A stretch of DNA of 31,330 nucleotides from Ichthyophonus hoferi (Eukaryota; Opisthokonta; Ichthyosporea; Ichthyophonida; Ichthyophonidae), in contig NAOQ01000416.1 in the NCBI GenBank assembly GCA_002751075.1, forward strand, positions 35,136-66,465. The letters are read 5' to 3'. Below, one piece after another: positions 11,301 to 22,500 of the stretch. The notes beneath the pieces were generated by a model. That model saw only the letters and a list, made by a program, of their open reading frames with translations, was not told the DNA's origin and did not search any database. Made by a program: the position numbers and the translations under genes. Each line of letters starts with the position of its first letter. Position 1 is the stretch's first letter.

Positions 11301-13233
11301 TAATAGTAAAATTTTAAGTATGTATGTATGTATGTATGTATGTATGTATGTATGCATGTATCTATGTAGGTCAGTAAGTCTCCACCCCACTAACCTGGCG
11401 ATGGTATTATACCACGTAGTAGTTCGTTTTTTGGCAGGAATCAAGTAGTCCCAATGGCTGTAAACCACCAAAATAGACCAACCAATCAGAATTTAATATG
11501 GATCAACCAGGTAATTGTTCATTCATCTATAATTGTTCTTTAGATGGAGGTCTATTTTTAGTGGCTGTATACACATACTTATTGATAGGATATATGTGAT
11601 ATATGATATAGTACAGTACAATATAACGTAGTATAGCTTAATACAACATAACATAACACAATACAATACAACATTGCACAGTACAATATAATAAAACATA
11701 ACATAACATAACAGATCTCAAACGACTGACCTATCTATAAGGTTACATATATCTTCTCTCCATCTGAAAAATATCTTATCATCACCTGCCAAGGTCAATT
11801 GGTAGAGGGCAAAGTGGGTCACATCTTGCCTGGCAGAAACAGGGACACGGGGAGAAGATGGCAAGGTTGAATTAGTTTACTACCTCCTATACTATTGTGA
11901 ATATAATGCCAAGTGACATTAGGCTTACATTGTGGAAGATGAATAAGAAAACAATACGATAATTTCAAAATAGATGTGATAGTAATATGCATTAGTTTCA
12001 TAACTAGGAAATAAAGAGTGGAGGAGGGAGAGGGGAAAGAGACAGAGTGCACATACAATAAAAAGTAATATAAAGCCAATGACTAAATATATATATTATA
12101 TATATATATATATAAATGTAGTATATAGTATAAGAAACGAAATGTATAGGCATGAACAAAAAAAGAGCTGGCAGGTGCGAATAAAACACCATACTAGATA
12201 GAGATGGAGATAGAGATAGAGATAGATAGACAGGCAAGTTAATGTCACACCAACTCATCGGTAATCGCTCCAAGAGAGGTTCTCCTCCGGTGCATTCCCC
12301 ACATGTAACCTTGAAGAACCAATCACCATCGACACGAGGTTGGCCCTGAAACTCTGGCACGTCATCTACATCTCACCAGTAGGTTGGTTAGGGTTTATCG
12401 ATACATACAGGAATATATAATAATCTTCATAAAAGTGTATATAAAGTCAAGTATATATATATATGGGTATAGAAGGAAGATATTGTGAAAGTATGATACA
12501 GAAGTTCACTATTTTAGTAGATGGAAATGGCTGTATAACTTCATATCGATAGCTCTAGTTGGCTTAGTAAAAGAGACAAAGAATCTCTGCATAAAGGTCA
12601 ACATGTATTTTCTTTTCTTGTAATTATATAAGATGTGACATATATTACTTATATATTATATAATATAAACATGCTTTTGTAACTATTTATATACAACCGA
12701 GATGCAAGTGTTCACAAACAAGGCATGTTATTTTATGTCTTCACAAAGCAAATAACCAAGGAAATAAGAAAATATTCATAATCCTACTGTGGATGGTGGA
12801 TGGTCCCGCATATATTTCAATATCTGCAACCCTCCCATATCCACACCCTATCACACCATACCATTGGTAACGACAGCGTCACAGGATATACAGTGTAGAA
12901 GCACCTCCACTGGGTCTGGGATCCTGTATGAAGAATATTACATGAATTTATATTAAGAGCAGCGTATATCTGTGTTTGTACGTAAGTGTATAACCATATT
13001 TGATTATATAGATATATATTATAACTATTGTACATACATACACACGTGTGTGAAAGAAAAGGGGAAGAGAAGTTATAGACAAACAACATTATAAGCAGGG
13101 TCGTTTGTGCTGTCCCAACTGAAAACATCAGTCAGCACAAGAGGGGCTTTTGAATTACACCTAAACCTACTCTGTCATTTCCTTTACAATCGTTCGGTGT
13201 GAAGGGAAGAGGCCCTTACACTAAAATGGTCAT
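3088..13233 (-). CDS. KAT14: KAT14 (CSRP2BP) homologue, ATAC-complex lysine acetyltransferase, 18 exons
   Basis: Nuclear GNAT-fold acetyltransferase subunit of the ATAC histone acetyltransferase complex. Coding exons (5' to 3'): 13220-13233, 12862-12923, 12251-12365, 11731-11829, 11395-11457, 11044-11101, 10540-10609, 9933-10095, 7860-8682, 7324-7590, 6678-6780, 6210-6307, 5812-5929, 5241-5331, 4748-4866, 4123-4178, 3697-3807, 3088-3261. All junctions keep phase and sum to 867 codons plus stop; human KAT14 is about 780 aa. Order: two CxxC pairs (aa ~16-50), winged-helix-like conserved block to ~160 with PGWW, charged linker ~160-489, conserved central block ending KLIIRQ (~578), ILDRYQ (~645), LKPFILREF (~690), GNAT domain ~725-867 ending AFFMRLRR. 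Family match is unmistakable. Weak points: the first exon (14 nt, MTIL) rests only on phase and a GTAAGG donor. Downstream of the b5 gene on the same strand. Confidence 0.93.
4660..4732. repeat. CATA/TA microsatellite
   Basis: Imperfect (CATA)n with an internal (TA)n run next to the exon 15 donor in KAT14. Several spurious open frames on both strands arise from it. Confidence 0.85.
6376..6471 (-). other. unexplained coding-like block inside KAT14 intron
   Basis: Lies in the intron between exons 11 (6678-6780) and 12 (6210-6307), which join cleanly in phase 1 without it. It has AG and a strong GTAAGA donor and is 96 nt long. One frame reads KGWLYDLLIESYYIQINQ... and ends GAG TAA across the donor; in the frame reached from exon 11 it meets a stop within the block. 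If spliced in, it would therefore truncate KAT14, as poison exons do. It may equally be chance. Confidence 0.25.
7109..7322. repeat. 41-bp minisatellite in KAT14 intron 10
   Basis: Five full units and a partial sixth begin at 7109, 7149, 7190, 7231, 7272 and 7313, each starting AACCAATCCTTA or a close variant and ending ATCTAATTAT. The last partial unit abuts the exon 10 donor (GT at 7322-7323), so the 5' splice-site flank on the minus strand is itself the end of a repeat unit. Confidence 0.85.
7860..8682 (-). other. KAT14: KAT14 exon 9: 274-codon charged coiled-coil linker
   Basis: Single large exon, phase 2 in and phase 0 out, starting SPRAPAKRKNTVVPS. About aa 290-400 are almost entirely Glu, Arg and Lys, including an uninterrupted Arg-Glu dipeptide run encoded by a (CT)n/(GA)n microsatellite at about 8310-8341. 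The rest is acidic patches (NDDDDWLN) and basic stretches. The matching linker of vertebrate KAT14 is Ser/Pro-rich rather than RE-rich. Such single alpha-helix or coiled-coil sequence probably acts as a spacer between the N-terminal and GNAT blocks. The opposite strand is also open for 198 codons, a by-product of the purine bias. Confidence 0.85.
10442..10525. repeat. TA run and 10-bp GTATGA-type tandem
   Basis: A (TA)n run (10441-10456) followed by degenerate copies of GTATGAGGTATGACGTGTGA-like 10-mers in KAT14 intron 7, ending shortly before the exon 7 donor at 10539. Confidence 0.7.
10683..10721 (-). other. candidate 39-nt cassette exon in KAT14
   Basis: Between exons 6 and 7 a 39-nt segment is flanked by a strong acceptor (TTTTTTCAG) and a GTATAA donor, is open, and is phase 0 at both ends, so it could be added without shifting the frame. 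It would insert GPEEIWDKTYKPL between the Pro and the GWW of the conserved PGWW motif. Because vertebrate KAT14 has that motif unbroken, I leave it out of the main model. It may be alternatively spliced or fortuitous. Confidence 0.35.
11318..11364. repeat. (TATG)n microsatellite
   Basis: About eleven TATG units in KAT14 intron 5, just beyond the exon 5 donor on the minus strand. Confidence 0.85.
11596..11716. repeat. degenerate 5-bp AACAT/ACAAT tandem
   Basis: A pentamer array (CATAA, CAATA, ACAGT variants) in KAT14 intron 4, ending about 15 bp from the end of exon 4 (11731). Confidence 0.7.
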
Positions 13234-13591
13234 GGGCCAATATAAGGTCTATCTCAAAATCTTTTTGGTTATAACAGCTTATCTACTATGTACGTATGTT
13301 GCCTACATTTCAATATTTCCCGCCCTGCTACATCAACAATCATTGATTGGCTTAAATTGCATCAGGCATGCTAACACATACACTTTTATAATTGGCTCAT
13401 TGCACACGCATTAGGCAAGTGGGTGCGCATTGTGAATCTGTTGCACACCCAGTTAAATCTCAAATATAAAAAGATAAACTGTACCGTTTTATTTATTTAT
13501 ATATGCATCTTTTAGAAAACAATAAATGAATTAGTTCTGCAATCAATATTTCCCACTATGTTCTTAATAATTTTTTTTAAGTGTTATGACT

Positions 13592-13758
13592 TAGCGCTAT
13601 TATAATATACTATTATATACCATGTTATTCTTATAATATACCAATATAAACCATTATGCTATTCCTATATTATACCGTTAAAGATCATGCTATTCTTATA
13701 ATATACCAGTATAGACCAAGCTATTCCTATAATATATCATAGCAAATCATATTATTTT
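13592..13758. repeat. 31-bp tandem repeat upstream of KAT14
   Basis: About five degenerate units of GCTATTCCTATAATATACC plus a variable tail, with unit starts near 13592, 13621, 13652, 13686 and 13717. It lies 0.36 kb upstream of the proposed KAT14 start. Confidence 0.7.
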
Positions 13759-13949
13759 AGAACTGTCCATTGCCCTTCAATAGTAACTGCATAGTAATCG
13801 AAAGATTGTCACAATCATAGTTCAGATAGATTATCTTTCCCAATTATTGTCTTTTAAAAATTAAAGTTATAAAAAAACAATATACGTACATGACAACAAA
13901 TTAAAATGAAAGCATGCATAGTTATATATATATATATATATCTGTTGGG

Positions 13950-14335
13950 AATAATAAGTAGAACCAGGAGCGTTCCTATGACTTATAATCATTAGGAGAG
14001 AAAATACCGAATCAAGGGGCATAGATATGATAAGGTATATTTATTATTATTAAACAAATCGGCAGGACTTGTCCTACGCAAGATGCCTAAGTAATGTGCT
14101 ATCTGAACTCAAAGCATATGATCTGAAATGGCTAATGATGTAGTCGCGGAACCTCTGCCATTGGCTGGTTCAATTTTAATGGATCATCTTGGACTGCCAT
14201 TTAACATCAGTAGATTACACTAACTATTTTTCCAGACTACATATGTAATAATAATTGCTAATAATATTAAATGGTTATAGCTTTATAAAGAAATGCCTAA
14301 ACTCATTAAATATTTCTCTTTTCATAATATCTATA
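13950..14335 (-). repeat. diverged dispersed repeat, copy B
   Basis: Reverse-complement match to 1050-1445, with similarity continuing weakly to about 14,400. Best blocks: 14238-14271, 14098-14175 (GGTTCCGCGACTACATCA on the minus strand) and 13945-13982 (AGGAACGCTCCT, one base off the palindrome of copy A). The portion facing the SOCS-like frame of copy A has no long open frame here. Confidence 0.6.
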
Positions 14336-14853
14336 TAGATAACCTCGATATATCCCAAAAAAAAACTGATGTAATTATATAATTGTAAGTTTAATTCTTA
14401 TGGCAATGATTCACGCTGTAAATTACACGTTATTTTTACTATACTACCACATAAACTCTATCTATCAGATAATTAAATAATATATGACCCAAATGTGACT
14501 CATTTAAATTATTGAAATCGTATTTTTAACCAATACAATTGATGGTTGAACAATGAAAACGTTTTATTGTTGTGAAATTTCCGATACTTGGGCCAGCCAA
14601 ATATATAAATTATTACACCAATCATCAACCTGACCATTAATAATAATCGGTCCTGATTAGGCACCGAACTTAATATTATTAATACACATTCATAATAATC
14701 GATCAATTATCACTTATAATCAATAAACAAAGGTTTTCATTTGTTGCTTTGAATAGCTTAATTATCTTTAGTATCATCTAACTAATCATTGGCCAACATG
14801 AGTATCACGCAATTTAAAACCCAGCAAGCTATGTGGATAGGCCCTGGTCCTTT

Positions 14854-16741
14854 TTAAGCAGACACTAGCCAACCTACAATACATCCCTTCAGCATAGTCT
14901 CTATTGTTACCCATCTATGATATTCATTAAATAGCTCTGTAGCGTCTATTCCAGCCCCTTGCATTATTTCATCTACTCCACCAGGATGGAACTCTAAATA
15001 GTGGCTAATATTGTAAACAACTCCACGTACTGCTATCCATGCATTCTTAGGTGTGTTGTGCTATAAAGGAATAATAGTATATCAGAGGGATAAAGATCTA
15101 TCTTTATGAAATAAGAATATTGGCTTGAGGGAAGGTCGTTGAGAAAGAGAGAGTGAGAGAATGATATAAAAAGTAAATTATAGACACAGAGATAAAAGAC
15201 ACTACGTAACACCCTTGCACGTATCTTACATGGTCCTCTATAGGGAAAAAAGTATGATTATAAATATACCTACCTACTTACCTACCTATCGATATTGCAT
15301 ATTGACATATATGTCAATGGATATTCATATACTTAAACATATATTTAATCAGTAATATTTACCTAAATATTACCATAAAACAATTTAACTCCATGACCAA
15401 CATAGACATAGAAGACACCTTATAAGTGCACAAAAATAGTTAGAAATAGACCAAACTTGCACGTGTACAAAGACACACATTTTCAAGCATGCTAATATTT
15501 TCATATATACATATATGCATCATAAATACACACATATATATATATATATATATAGTGAAAATTACAAGATATATCAATTTTAATAAAAAACTATTTCACG
15601 GTGCATTGCAACCAATGATGCACTTTCAGATGCTATATATAGCCATGCAACAACCGATTATATGGTTGAAGAGCTTATCCTATATATATATATATGTGTG
15701 TGCTTGTATGTGTATGTTGTATAATCCTATCATACATATATAAAAATTTAAGTGCAAGAAATGCAACTGAATATGGTATAGTGTATCTATGTTTTTTGGC
15801 TTGGGTGATGTATAGGCATATATGATAGGACCTATCTCTCACCTTGGCTAGCTCATCCAAGGTTATTGCACGTACAGTCCCTTTACATCCTAAGGATGGC
15901 CCAATCATTGGCATGTCATGTTAATGCATTAGTTAGAAAGGCCGTTCAAACCAACCATGATAGTGAATGTTTTCACAAGGTAACTGTATCGTTTCTATTA
16001 TAGAAGTATGCCATGGTTTGTATCTCTCTTTTCTCTTATTCCAATGACAATCAATCCTCAAATGAAAGAAGAACTTATTATATACACCTATCAATATATA
16101 ACAAGAAAATGTGTATTAGCAAGAAAAAATAAAAGCATTCAGACAAAGTATATATCCAGGTATATCTAAGTAAAAATCCTTACGTCAAATTAAAATATAC
16201 ACTATTAGACCAAAGGATTCATGAACTCACTCACTCTCTTTCTCAATCCTTACCTATATCTCATTAAATATTCAGCTTAATTATATATTTAAATCACAAA
16301 TAATACTTATACTCCAATCTTTCTTTTCACCCTGCCTTCGTAAGCAATATAACTTACCAGATAAATCCTGTCCACTATTGACTAGCCGAGCCCAGTCCAT
16401 TGGCCCCCTACCTGGTTTAAGTGCTACCTTGCGGCGCACTATACGGTCAGACTATCCATTAGAATAGTGTTCGCAAGTTATGAGAAGGGGTAATTAATCG
16501 TTTTTACTGCTTTTATACTTCATAGGTTTACTTGCAACTAGTGTCTTGTCTACACATGAAAAAACTTGGCTAGATTATAAACAGAAGAGAGAACTGGCTA
16601 TAACCCAAGATAATTAATTTATGTCACAAAGAGTTCATATGTTGGAAGGCTAGTTTGGTCTCTGCCCTAGGCCTTGAGTAAAGAAAGAGAAAGAAGCTGA
16701 AACATAAAACAGGCACCTCTTTTAGTCGAAGGACAAGACAT
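14854..16741 (-). CDS. NCB5OR-type cytochrome b5 protein without reductase, 4 exons
   Basis: Heme-binding electron-transfer protein. Exons: 16717-16741, 16358-16438, 15843-15889, 14854-15060; 119 aa. After MSCPSTKR come KVALKPGRGPMDWARLV (human CYB5R4: KVPLKQGRSLMDWIRLT), a spacer TVRAITLDELAKHN, and a complete b5 domain with WIAVRGVVYNIS, the first heme ligand in HPGG (aa ~78) and the second His in NEYHRWV (~101; human FDQVHRWV). This N-terminal helix segment plus HRWV is diagnostic of NCB5OR/CYB5R4 rather than microsomal CYB5. It then ends CIVGWLVSA-stop, exactly where CYB5R4 goes on into its CS and reductase domains; nothing of these follows in 1.6 kb before KAT14. There is a GT just before the tail (ATTGTAG|GTTGGC), so a spliced longer form is conceivable but unsupported. 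Exon 1 is the least certain (donor GTGCCT). Confidence 0.82.
15533..15554. repeat. (TA)n microsatellite
   Basis: TA run in the third intron of the b5 gene. Confidence 0.85.
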
Positions 16742-18641
16742 GATTAAGATGTGAGGATATTAATCTATGAGCCTTGTATTTAGCACCACACTACTTGATA
16801 CATCGGTTAAAATAAACTTTATAAACCAATAGATTTCTAGTTTATGGATCAATAAAAGATAAAGCCAATAATACAGACGTACTAGGTTATTGATAATACA
16901 ATAAGCCAATAATACACTAGTTTGATTGAAAGTTATCCAGCCACATCCAGTCATTAACCGTTTTTATATCACATCTGTTTCCTTACCAAGACTTGTAAAT
17001 AATTATAAAGCAAGATGGAGTAGTGTCACTGCGTCATTATCTGATCATATTATTAATATGAATAAATTTTTATTTCATATCACTCACCTACACAACCACA
17101 CCACCCCTGAGGTATCCTCAAAATAACTATAGTATTGCATAAAGAATTCTTATCTATGTAGATTGTTACACAACCGTCAGTTGATCGCTCCTTATGTTAC
17201 GAGTCTTCTCTCTCTATTATGTGTATGTATTAGTCTCAGACTAATAAACAACACAATCACTGTCCCAATAAATTCTCTTATATTATAAGCTGCTTTGTCT
17301 TGGATCCCATTCACAAATTTGGTACGCTTTCAAAATTTCAAAAAAATTTAGAACGACTTTTTCTTTGAACTTGTATTTGATTCACTAGCGACTGCAGGTG
17401 TAACTAGCGCATTGAAAACTAAGTGTTGGATGGGAGCAAGTGTCCAATCCAAAGAGACTGCATTAATAGGTATGAACTGTACTTTATCTGAATGTACATG
17501 TACATATTCAGAAATATTTTAAAAAATTAAGCTCCGAATTACATTTTCAATTCCATGATTTTTTTATTAGGAAAAAAGGCAGTTGTGGGGCGACTTCTTA
17601 AACAAAACAAAATAATAATTAAGAATAATTTCTCACTAGAATGAATTATAATGCATAGAGATAAGCTGTAGTCCTATTATGTTAAAGTGGGCAAGTATTT
17701 TTATGATGCCTTTTTGTTCTGATTGCGTTCCATTTGATAAATAGGATCACAAGATTAATATATTTTAGTTGTAGCAATTTTTGCATGCTTTCCATTGAGA
17801 TACAATGGGTGTTTACAGTACGAACGCCACTTTAGCGAATCACTATGCCTTTAATTTGTTTATACAAATCATTTATAAAACTATGTTTAATTTTATAGGT
17901 CCAAATAAGATCGATTATTAATCATTTGTTTAGTTGAAGTATAAAATGAGCTATGATTACATAGGATTACCACATAATTGAACACACCCAACATAAGAAT
18001 AATTTAAAGAACATTTTATATAGTTAATTTCTAATAAGATTAGTTTGATCAAGTGGGCATAATATCATCATAGAGTGTAGTTTAATGTGTATTTAGAGGA
18101 TGTCATATCATACTGATAAAACACGGGTAACAATTGGCATTGATATATTTACCTACTATATAAGTATATGCTAAGTATTGAGTAATAGGTAAAATATAGA
18201 AAGATATAGGATGGAATATATGGTTAGATTTAGTAATATATATATGCCATGCATGTGTTGCTAAGGTTTTGTCACGCTTTTTCACTGGTTACTATATGCT
18301 GAAAGGTTTGTATATAGACACCAATTTGTACCCGTGGTAAGCTATACTGAAACAAGAACTTTAATTCGTCCAATATATACAGTTATACAGTACCATTACA
18401 AGTTTAATACATATTTATTTATTTTTTTTGCATACAAAAATAAACAAAACGTTATGCTAAACATTTTGAACACTTCTTATTCGGCTGATTATAATCATAA
18501 CTAGCAAAAAGTACTAAAATTAATTATACTTATTTATGCATTATTAAATATATGTCATTCTATTTTACATTATTATTTACATTAATCTATCAATATAAAA
18601 ACATAAAATATATTTATAGCTTTAACATAGTCAATTCTTTT

Positions 18642-18758
18642 GATTACGGCCATACCTAGCATAAAGAACCTCATCTTGTCCGATCTGCGAAGTTAAACTG
18701 CCATGGGCGTAACTACTGTGGTGGACCACGCGGGAATACCACGTGCTCTAATCTTTTT
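18642..18758 (+). pseudogene. degenerate 5S rRNA copy
   Basis: Begins TACGGCCATACC as in eukaryotic 5S rRNA, continues CATCTTGTCCGATCTGCGAA and GTTAAACTGCC (box A region, usual AAGTTAAGC), and ends with GCGGGAATACCACGTGCT (box C region, usual CTGGGAATACCGGGTGCT), followed by a T5 stretch at 18754-18758 as an RNA polymerase III terminator. About 112 nt against the usual 119-120: several bases are missing around the loop E/helix IV region (TTGGATGGGTGACC reduced to GTGGTGGACC). The 5' and 3' ends pair poorly. A 5S pseudogene or a 5S-derived SINE head; no tail or target duplication was identified. Confidence 0.75.
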
Positions 18759-18848
18759 AACTATGTTTATCATAGTTTAATGCAATATAATACAATATAT
18801 TAGTTAAGTAATATAATGAGGTTTGATATGATCTTAATATATATAGGG

Positions 18849-18907
18849 GATACTACTGGAGTGGTAATCATACGGTAATCATACGGTAATACCACGTGTA
18901 ATAAGAT
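18849..18907 (+). pseudogene. second 5S-like 3' fragment
   Basis: About 90 bp after the first copy, TACTACTGGAGTGG ... GGTAATACCACGTGTAAT repeats its 3' third, with the 11-mer CATACGGTAAT duplicated inside. It suggests an old tandem 5S-like arrangement that has decayed. Confidence 0.5.
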
Positions 18908-19439
18908 TATTTTGAAGCCTATTTTTCCTTTTATTTAGTTTTGCTTTTTTCCACTCGCCATAGCTTTTAGCACATGTATAAGGCTAATTATAATTGCTAC
19001 TATTAGTATTTGAAAAGATTATTCATATTCTAGGTATTTCCATTTCCTTTTTATCAAATCCGCAAAAAAAGGCCGTTCGTGCATACCAATGAAGTAGCTC
19101 AATAGTATTGACAGCTAAGTAAATAGAGAACATGGCATAATCACAGTCTTGCCAATGTGTAGTTACCTCTATTATCCCTAGACATCTTAAAATTTAAACA
19201 GAAGTTAAAAAGACCAAGGTACATGAGACTTTGCTCAAAAGAAAAATACAAAGGATAGTTTACAGTGTCTCGGCCTCTCTTTCTAAGCATGTTCCACAAG
19301 GGTATTATATTAATCAATCTAGTCCCATTGATTAAGCATATATATATATATATATATATATATGCTACCTTCAATGCTCACTGACACACGCAATATATCA
19401 AGGCACATCCTAAACCTGTTCAACGATACATATGTTGTC

Positions 19440-19472
19440 TTTATTTGGAATCCGAGTTAGTGTATATTTATT
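19440..19472 (-). other. candidate VPS45 poly(A) signals
   Basis: AATAAA on the minus strand at 19440-19445 and 19467-19472, roughly 60-95 nt past the VPS45 stop. Position fits a short 3' UTR; AT-rich sequence makes chance hits likely. Confidence 0.4.
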
Positions 19473-19534
19473 TACATATTTAACTTTCCATAGTCTAAAA
19501 TAAATAATAAAGAAAAGTAGGCCAGGGGCAGTAT

Positions 19535-22500
19535 TCAGAACCTGGCCATTCCTGCTTGGCCAGCATAGGCGACTTCTTCAAGAAAGCTAGAGGGGAAATG
19601 CCCAATTGAGTTAGAATCATCCCTGCAAATTACCATGATTTAAAACCACATTGGGCGGCTAGATTTCAATTATAAACCAGAGGTATATATATGTTTTCGA
19701 TAACCAATACACCCACTATATACTGCAGGATTAAGGCAATCTTAATTCGTACCCACTTAGAATAATCTGTCTTGCACGCTATTATCTATGATAACATACC
19801 GATCATAATACTAATTATAATTAATTATGTAATGGCCAATAATAACACATTGCAGTTTAATTCATCTACCACAATAAACAAAATATTAAAGAGATAACGC
19901 AAGGCAATAGTATATATAGTAGCCAATCACACAGCATAAAAATAATATTACAACCAATCCAAAACCATAACGGATTCATAATCTATTCCGCAGTTCACTA
20001 TGCTATCCCAGTATATCTAGAAACCACGGGTATATATATACTCACAATAAGTATATACTTAATCCAATAGCACACAAGCATTAAATATATTAAATATACA
20101 TACCTCTCACAGTTGTGAATGTAGGTACTAGCCAACACAACGCGGACACCGGTTGTTGTTTCGTTCATCTTGGCTACAAATCTAGCCTCTTCATAGGTGG
20201 TTCCACCAACCATAAATACAATAATGTCTTGGGGTCTGTAGGGGATGGTTCTGAATGAGATTGACATTGCAAGATTACTGTTTATTTTGGTCTATAGTTA
20301 GATATATATATATGTATGCATGCATGCATGTATACGGAAGTAGGTTATACATAGGTATCAATTCAAATAATGTATATCCTAAGATAGATCATGAACGGCA
20401 CTGTATACTGCATATAAAAGGAATAGAACTACCTATACACGTAGTAGCTAAAAGAGTTTTATATTTTATACCTTAAGGTGCAATTTATAGAAGCACCTGT
20501 CGATATAAATACAATCGACTAATATGATGCATACTAAACTCTTTATACCGATAATTGTATATTGTTAAATTTAATCATATTTTAATTTTATGCTTCTACC
20601 CTGAAAACCATCATTCATAATTTACGCCCTTATAGCGTCAGACTATGGTATAGGTACTTACATACCATATAATTATATCTATGTTTTTTTTTAAAAGAAA
20701 AAAGGAATGGAAGATATATAAAGAAGAATATACAAGAGAAAGCATTTGCAATAGATAGAAACAAAAGGTACAATACACACAGACATATACACATACTTGT
20801 CTCTCATAGATCCAGAGAGGAAAGGAAAATATTCCTCTTTCAGCTTGCCCTTTACTAATTGGTCAAGGGTCTCCACCAATAAGGGCTCGTGTTGAGTATA
20901 CACGTTTTCCACGCCCTGTATGTACATATAGTCAGAGGTTGTTTGCATTATAACCATTATATTTTAATCAAGATTTTTAATTGGTTTACCTTCTTAAAAG
21001 TAAGTTTATACGCTAACCATCTCTATACTATACAGTAAAGGTTATTTAAGCTATTAGCTAGGTTGTTGATTATGGAAGCCTCTCTCTTTCTCCTTCTATA
21101 TATATATAGACTATGCTATACTATACTATACTAGACTATATTATACTATATTAGACTACACTATACTATACTATACTACACTATACTATATTAGACTATA
21201 TTATACTATAATCAATTAAACTATACTCTATTATATTATACTCACATATATATATATATATATATTACACCTCATGATAAGATAAATGCTCTATAGCAAA
21301 AGAAACTATAATGCAACTTTTAAAAAATGCCCACCCTGTATTTATTTTTCTAGTAATATGCACACCATATTTTAATAATAAAAAACCCCAAAATTGGTAA
21401 ATTTTAAAAATAGATTATAAAGCTCTATGGTTCGGTTCACATGAAGCTTCTTCATTATGAGTTTAAAATATAAATATACCCATAGCCAATCATAGTATAT
21501 GTTTAATCTCTCTCAGCCAATAATCAAGTCACGTTATAGACTTTCTTTTTAAGATAGTGGATACACGGGTATAACAATCTCCGCATCCATTGGATAAGAA
21601 AACCTCAGAGTTCAAAAGAAGGACTATAGCGATTAGCTAATTATTTTTTACTAGTAGGAATAAAGCTTACGAAGCGGCCACTTCCAATCAAATTAAAGAG
21701 ATAAAAGGATAAAGCCAACGCCATTGAATTGTAATGGTAATAATATTAATGATTATAATTATAATCAATATTATGATACCAATCCGAATCAATATTTACA
21801 TAATAACAAGCCACTTATAATTATAATAACCACATACCTTTAACCCTTTCAAGGCCTTCTTTGTAAAGGCCAGAAAGCTCTTATTACCATACAGATCACT
21901 CCCTCTTACGCCATTCCCCCCATACTTTAGGATGGATTCAATGGCCTGTTGTTGTTGGTATGGTATGTGTGATATGTGTGGTATGTGTGATTAGTACGGT
22001 TGGTAAGGCATTGTAGGTGGGATAGGTCTATGTAAAGGAAGTACCTAATAGTACAAGAAAAAAACAAAGAAGAATACAGAAATGAGAAAGTACAATAAGG
22101 GAAAGAAAGACATATATAGAGAGAGCGAAAGGTGGGTAGGGAGGAAGAGGGAGAGGGAGAGGGAGAGGGAGAGGGAGAGGGACAAAGAGAGACAGACAGA
22201 AATAAAAAAATAAAGATAGAATAAATAAAAAATCAATATCGATGAAGTACTAAATATTGAAAAAAGAGGAGGACTAGACGGAAGCGCATCAGAACATAAC
22301 ACCTATACGTATATGTATAGGTATATATCCATATATATGTAGAGATAATATCACTTACAAGCATATATTTCTGGGGGAAATGACGGTGTTTTAGCATCAT
22401 CATCAGCTCAGGCAGGCTATTGTAAGGGGTTCCCTCATAGCGCAAGGCATACAGGCAGACCAATCGGCAGCGGTCAAGATCCGTCACTTTGTCGTCATCG

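Larger units (their letters stand above)
11044..12923 (-). other. KAT14: KAT14 N-terminal Cys-pair and DNA/protein-binding block
   Basis: Exons 2-6. Exon 2 gives LLHCISCDAV and exon 3 gives FFKVTCGECTG, two CxxC pairs that align with human SYFCDKCQ and FRFTCSDCS and would bind one zinc ion. Then PMSWQDVTHFALYQL (human LTWQQVVMLAMYNL), FFRWREDICNLID, and the basic stretch PAKKRTTTWYNTIA, matching the human KKTSTWW segment. Exon 6 ends KFKQP, to be joined to GWWAL in exon 7; human has EFGEPGWWKL there. This block of vertebrate KAT14 is PHD/winged-helix-like and is kept almost gap-free here, indicating a functional gene. Confidence 0.85.
13234..14853. other. spacer between the b5 gene and KAT14
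   Basis: No CS, FAD or NAD(P)H-binding segment of NCB5OR could be found on the minus strand, and no other gene. The stretch contains the KAT14 promoter region (right next to 13233), a 31-bp tandem repeat, dispersed repeat copy B and a possible AATAAA for the b5 gene at 14563-14568 (minus strand). Confidence 0.6.
16742..19534. other. spacer between VPS45 and the b5 gene
   Basis: No protein-coding gene recognised on either strand; the few open frames of 60-77 codons have no motifs and no partner exons. The only structured content is the degenerate 5S rRNA-like copy and its fragment (18642-18907), a (TA)n run at 19338-19362 and possible VPS45 poly(A) signals at the right end. Confidence 0.6.

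Noticed and set aside
13250-14853. Reductase half of NCB5OR downstream of the b5 exon
   Set aside because: Looked for WYQT-like CS, FAD and NAD-binding motifs on the minus strand and saw none before KAT14 begins.
1941-16720. Recurring GGCACCTCT word at about 1941, 10183 and 16711
   Set aside because: Only nine bases with no shared flanks; three hits are not convincing as a repeat family.
22045-22302. Ser/Leu-rich 85-codon minus-strand frame
   Set aside because: Produced by the GAGGGA microsatellite in VPS45 intron 8.
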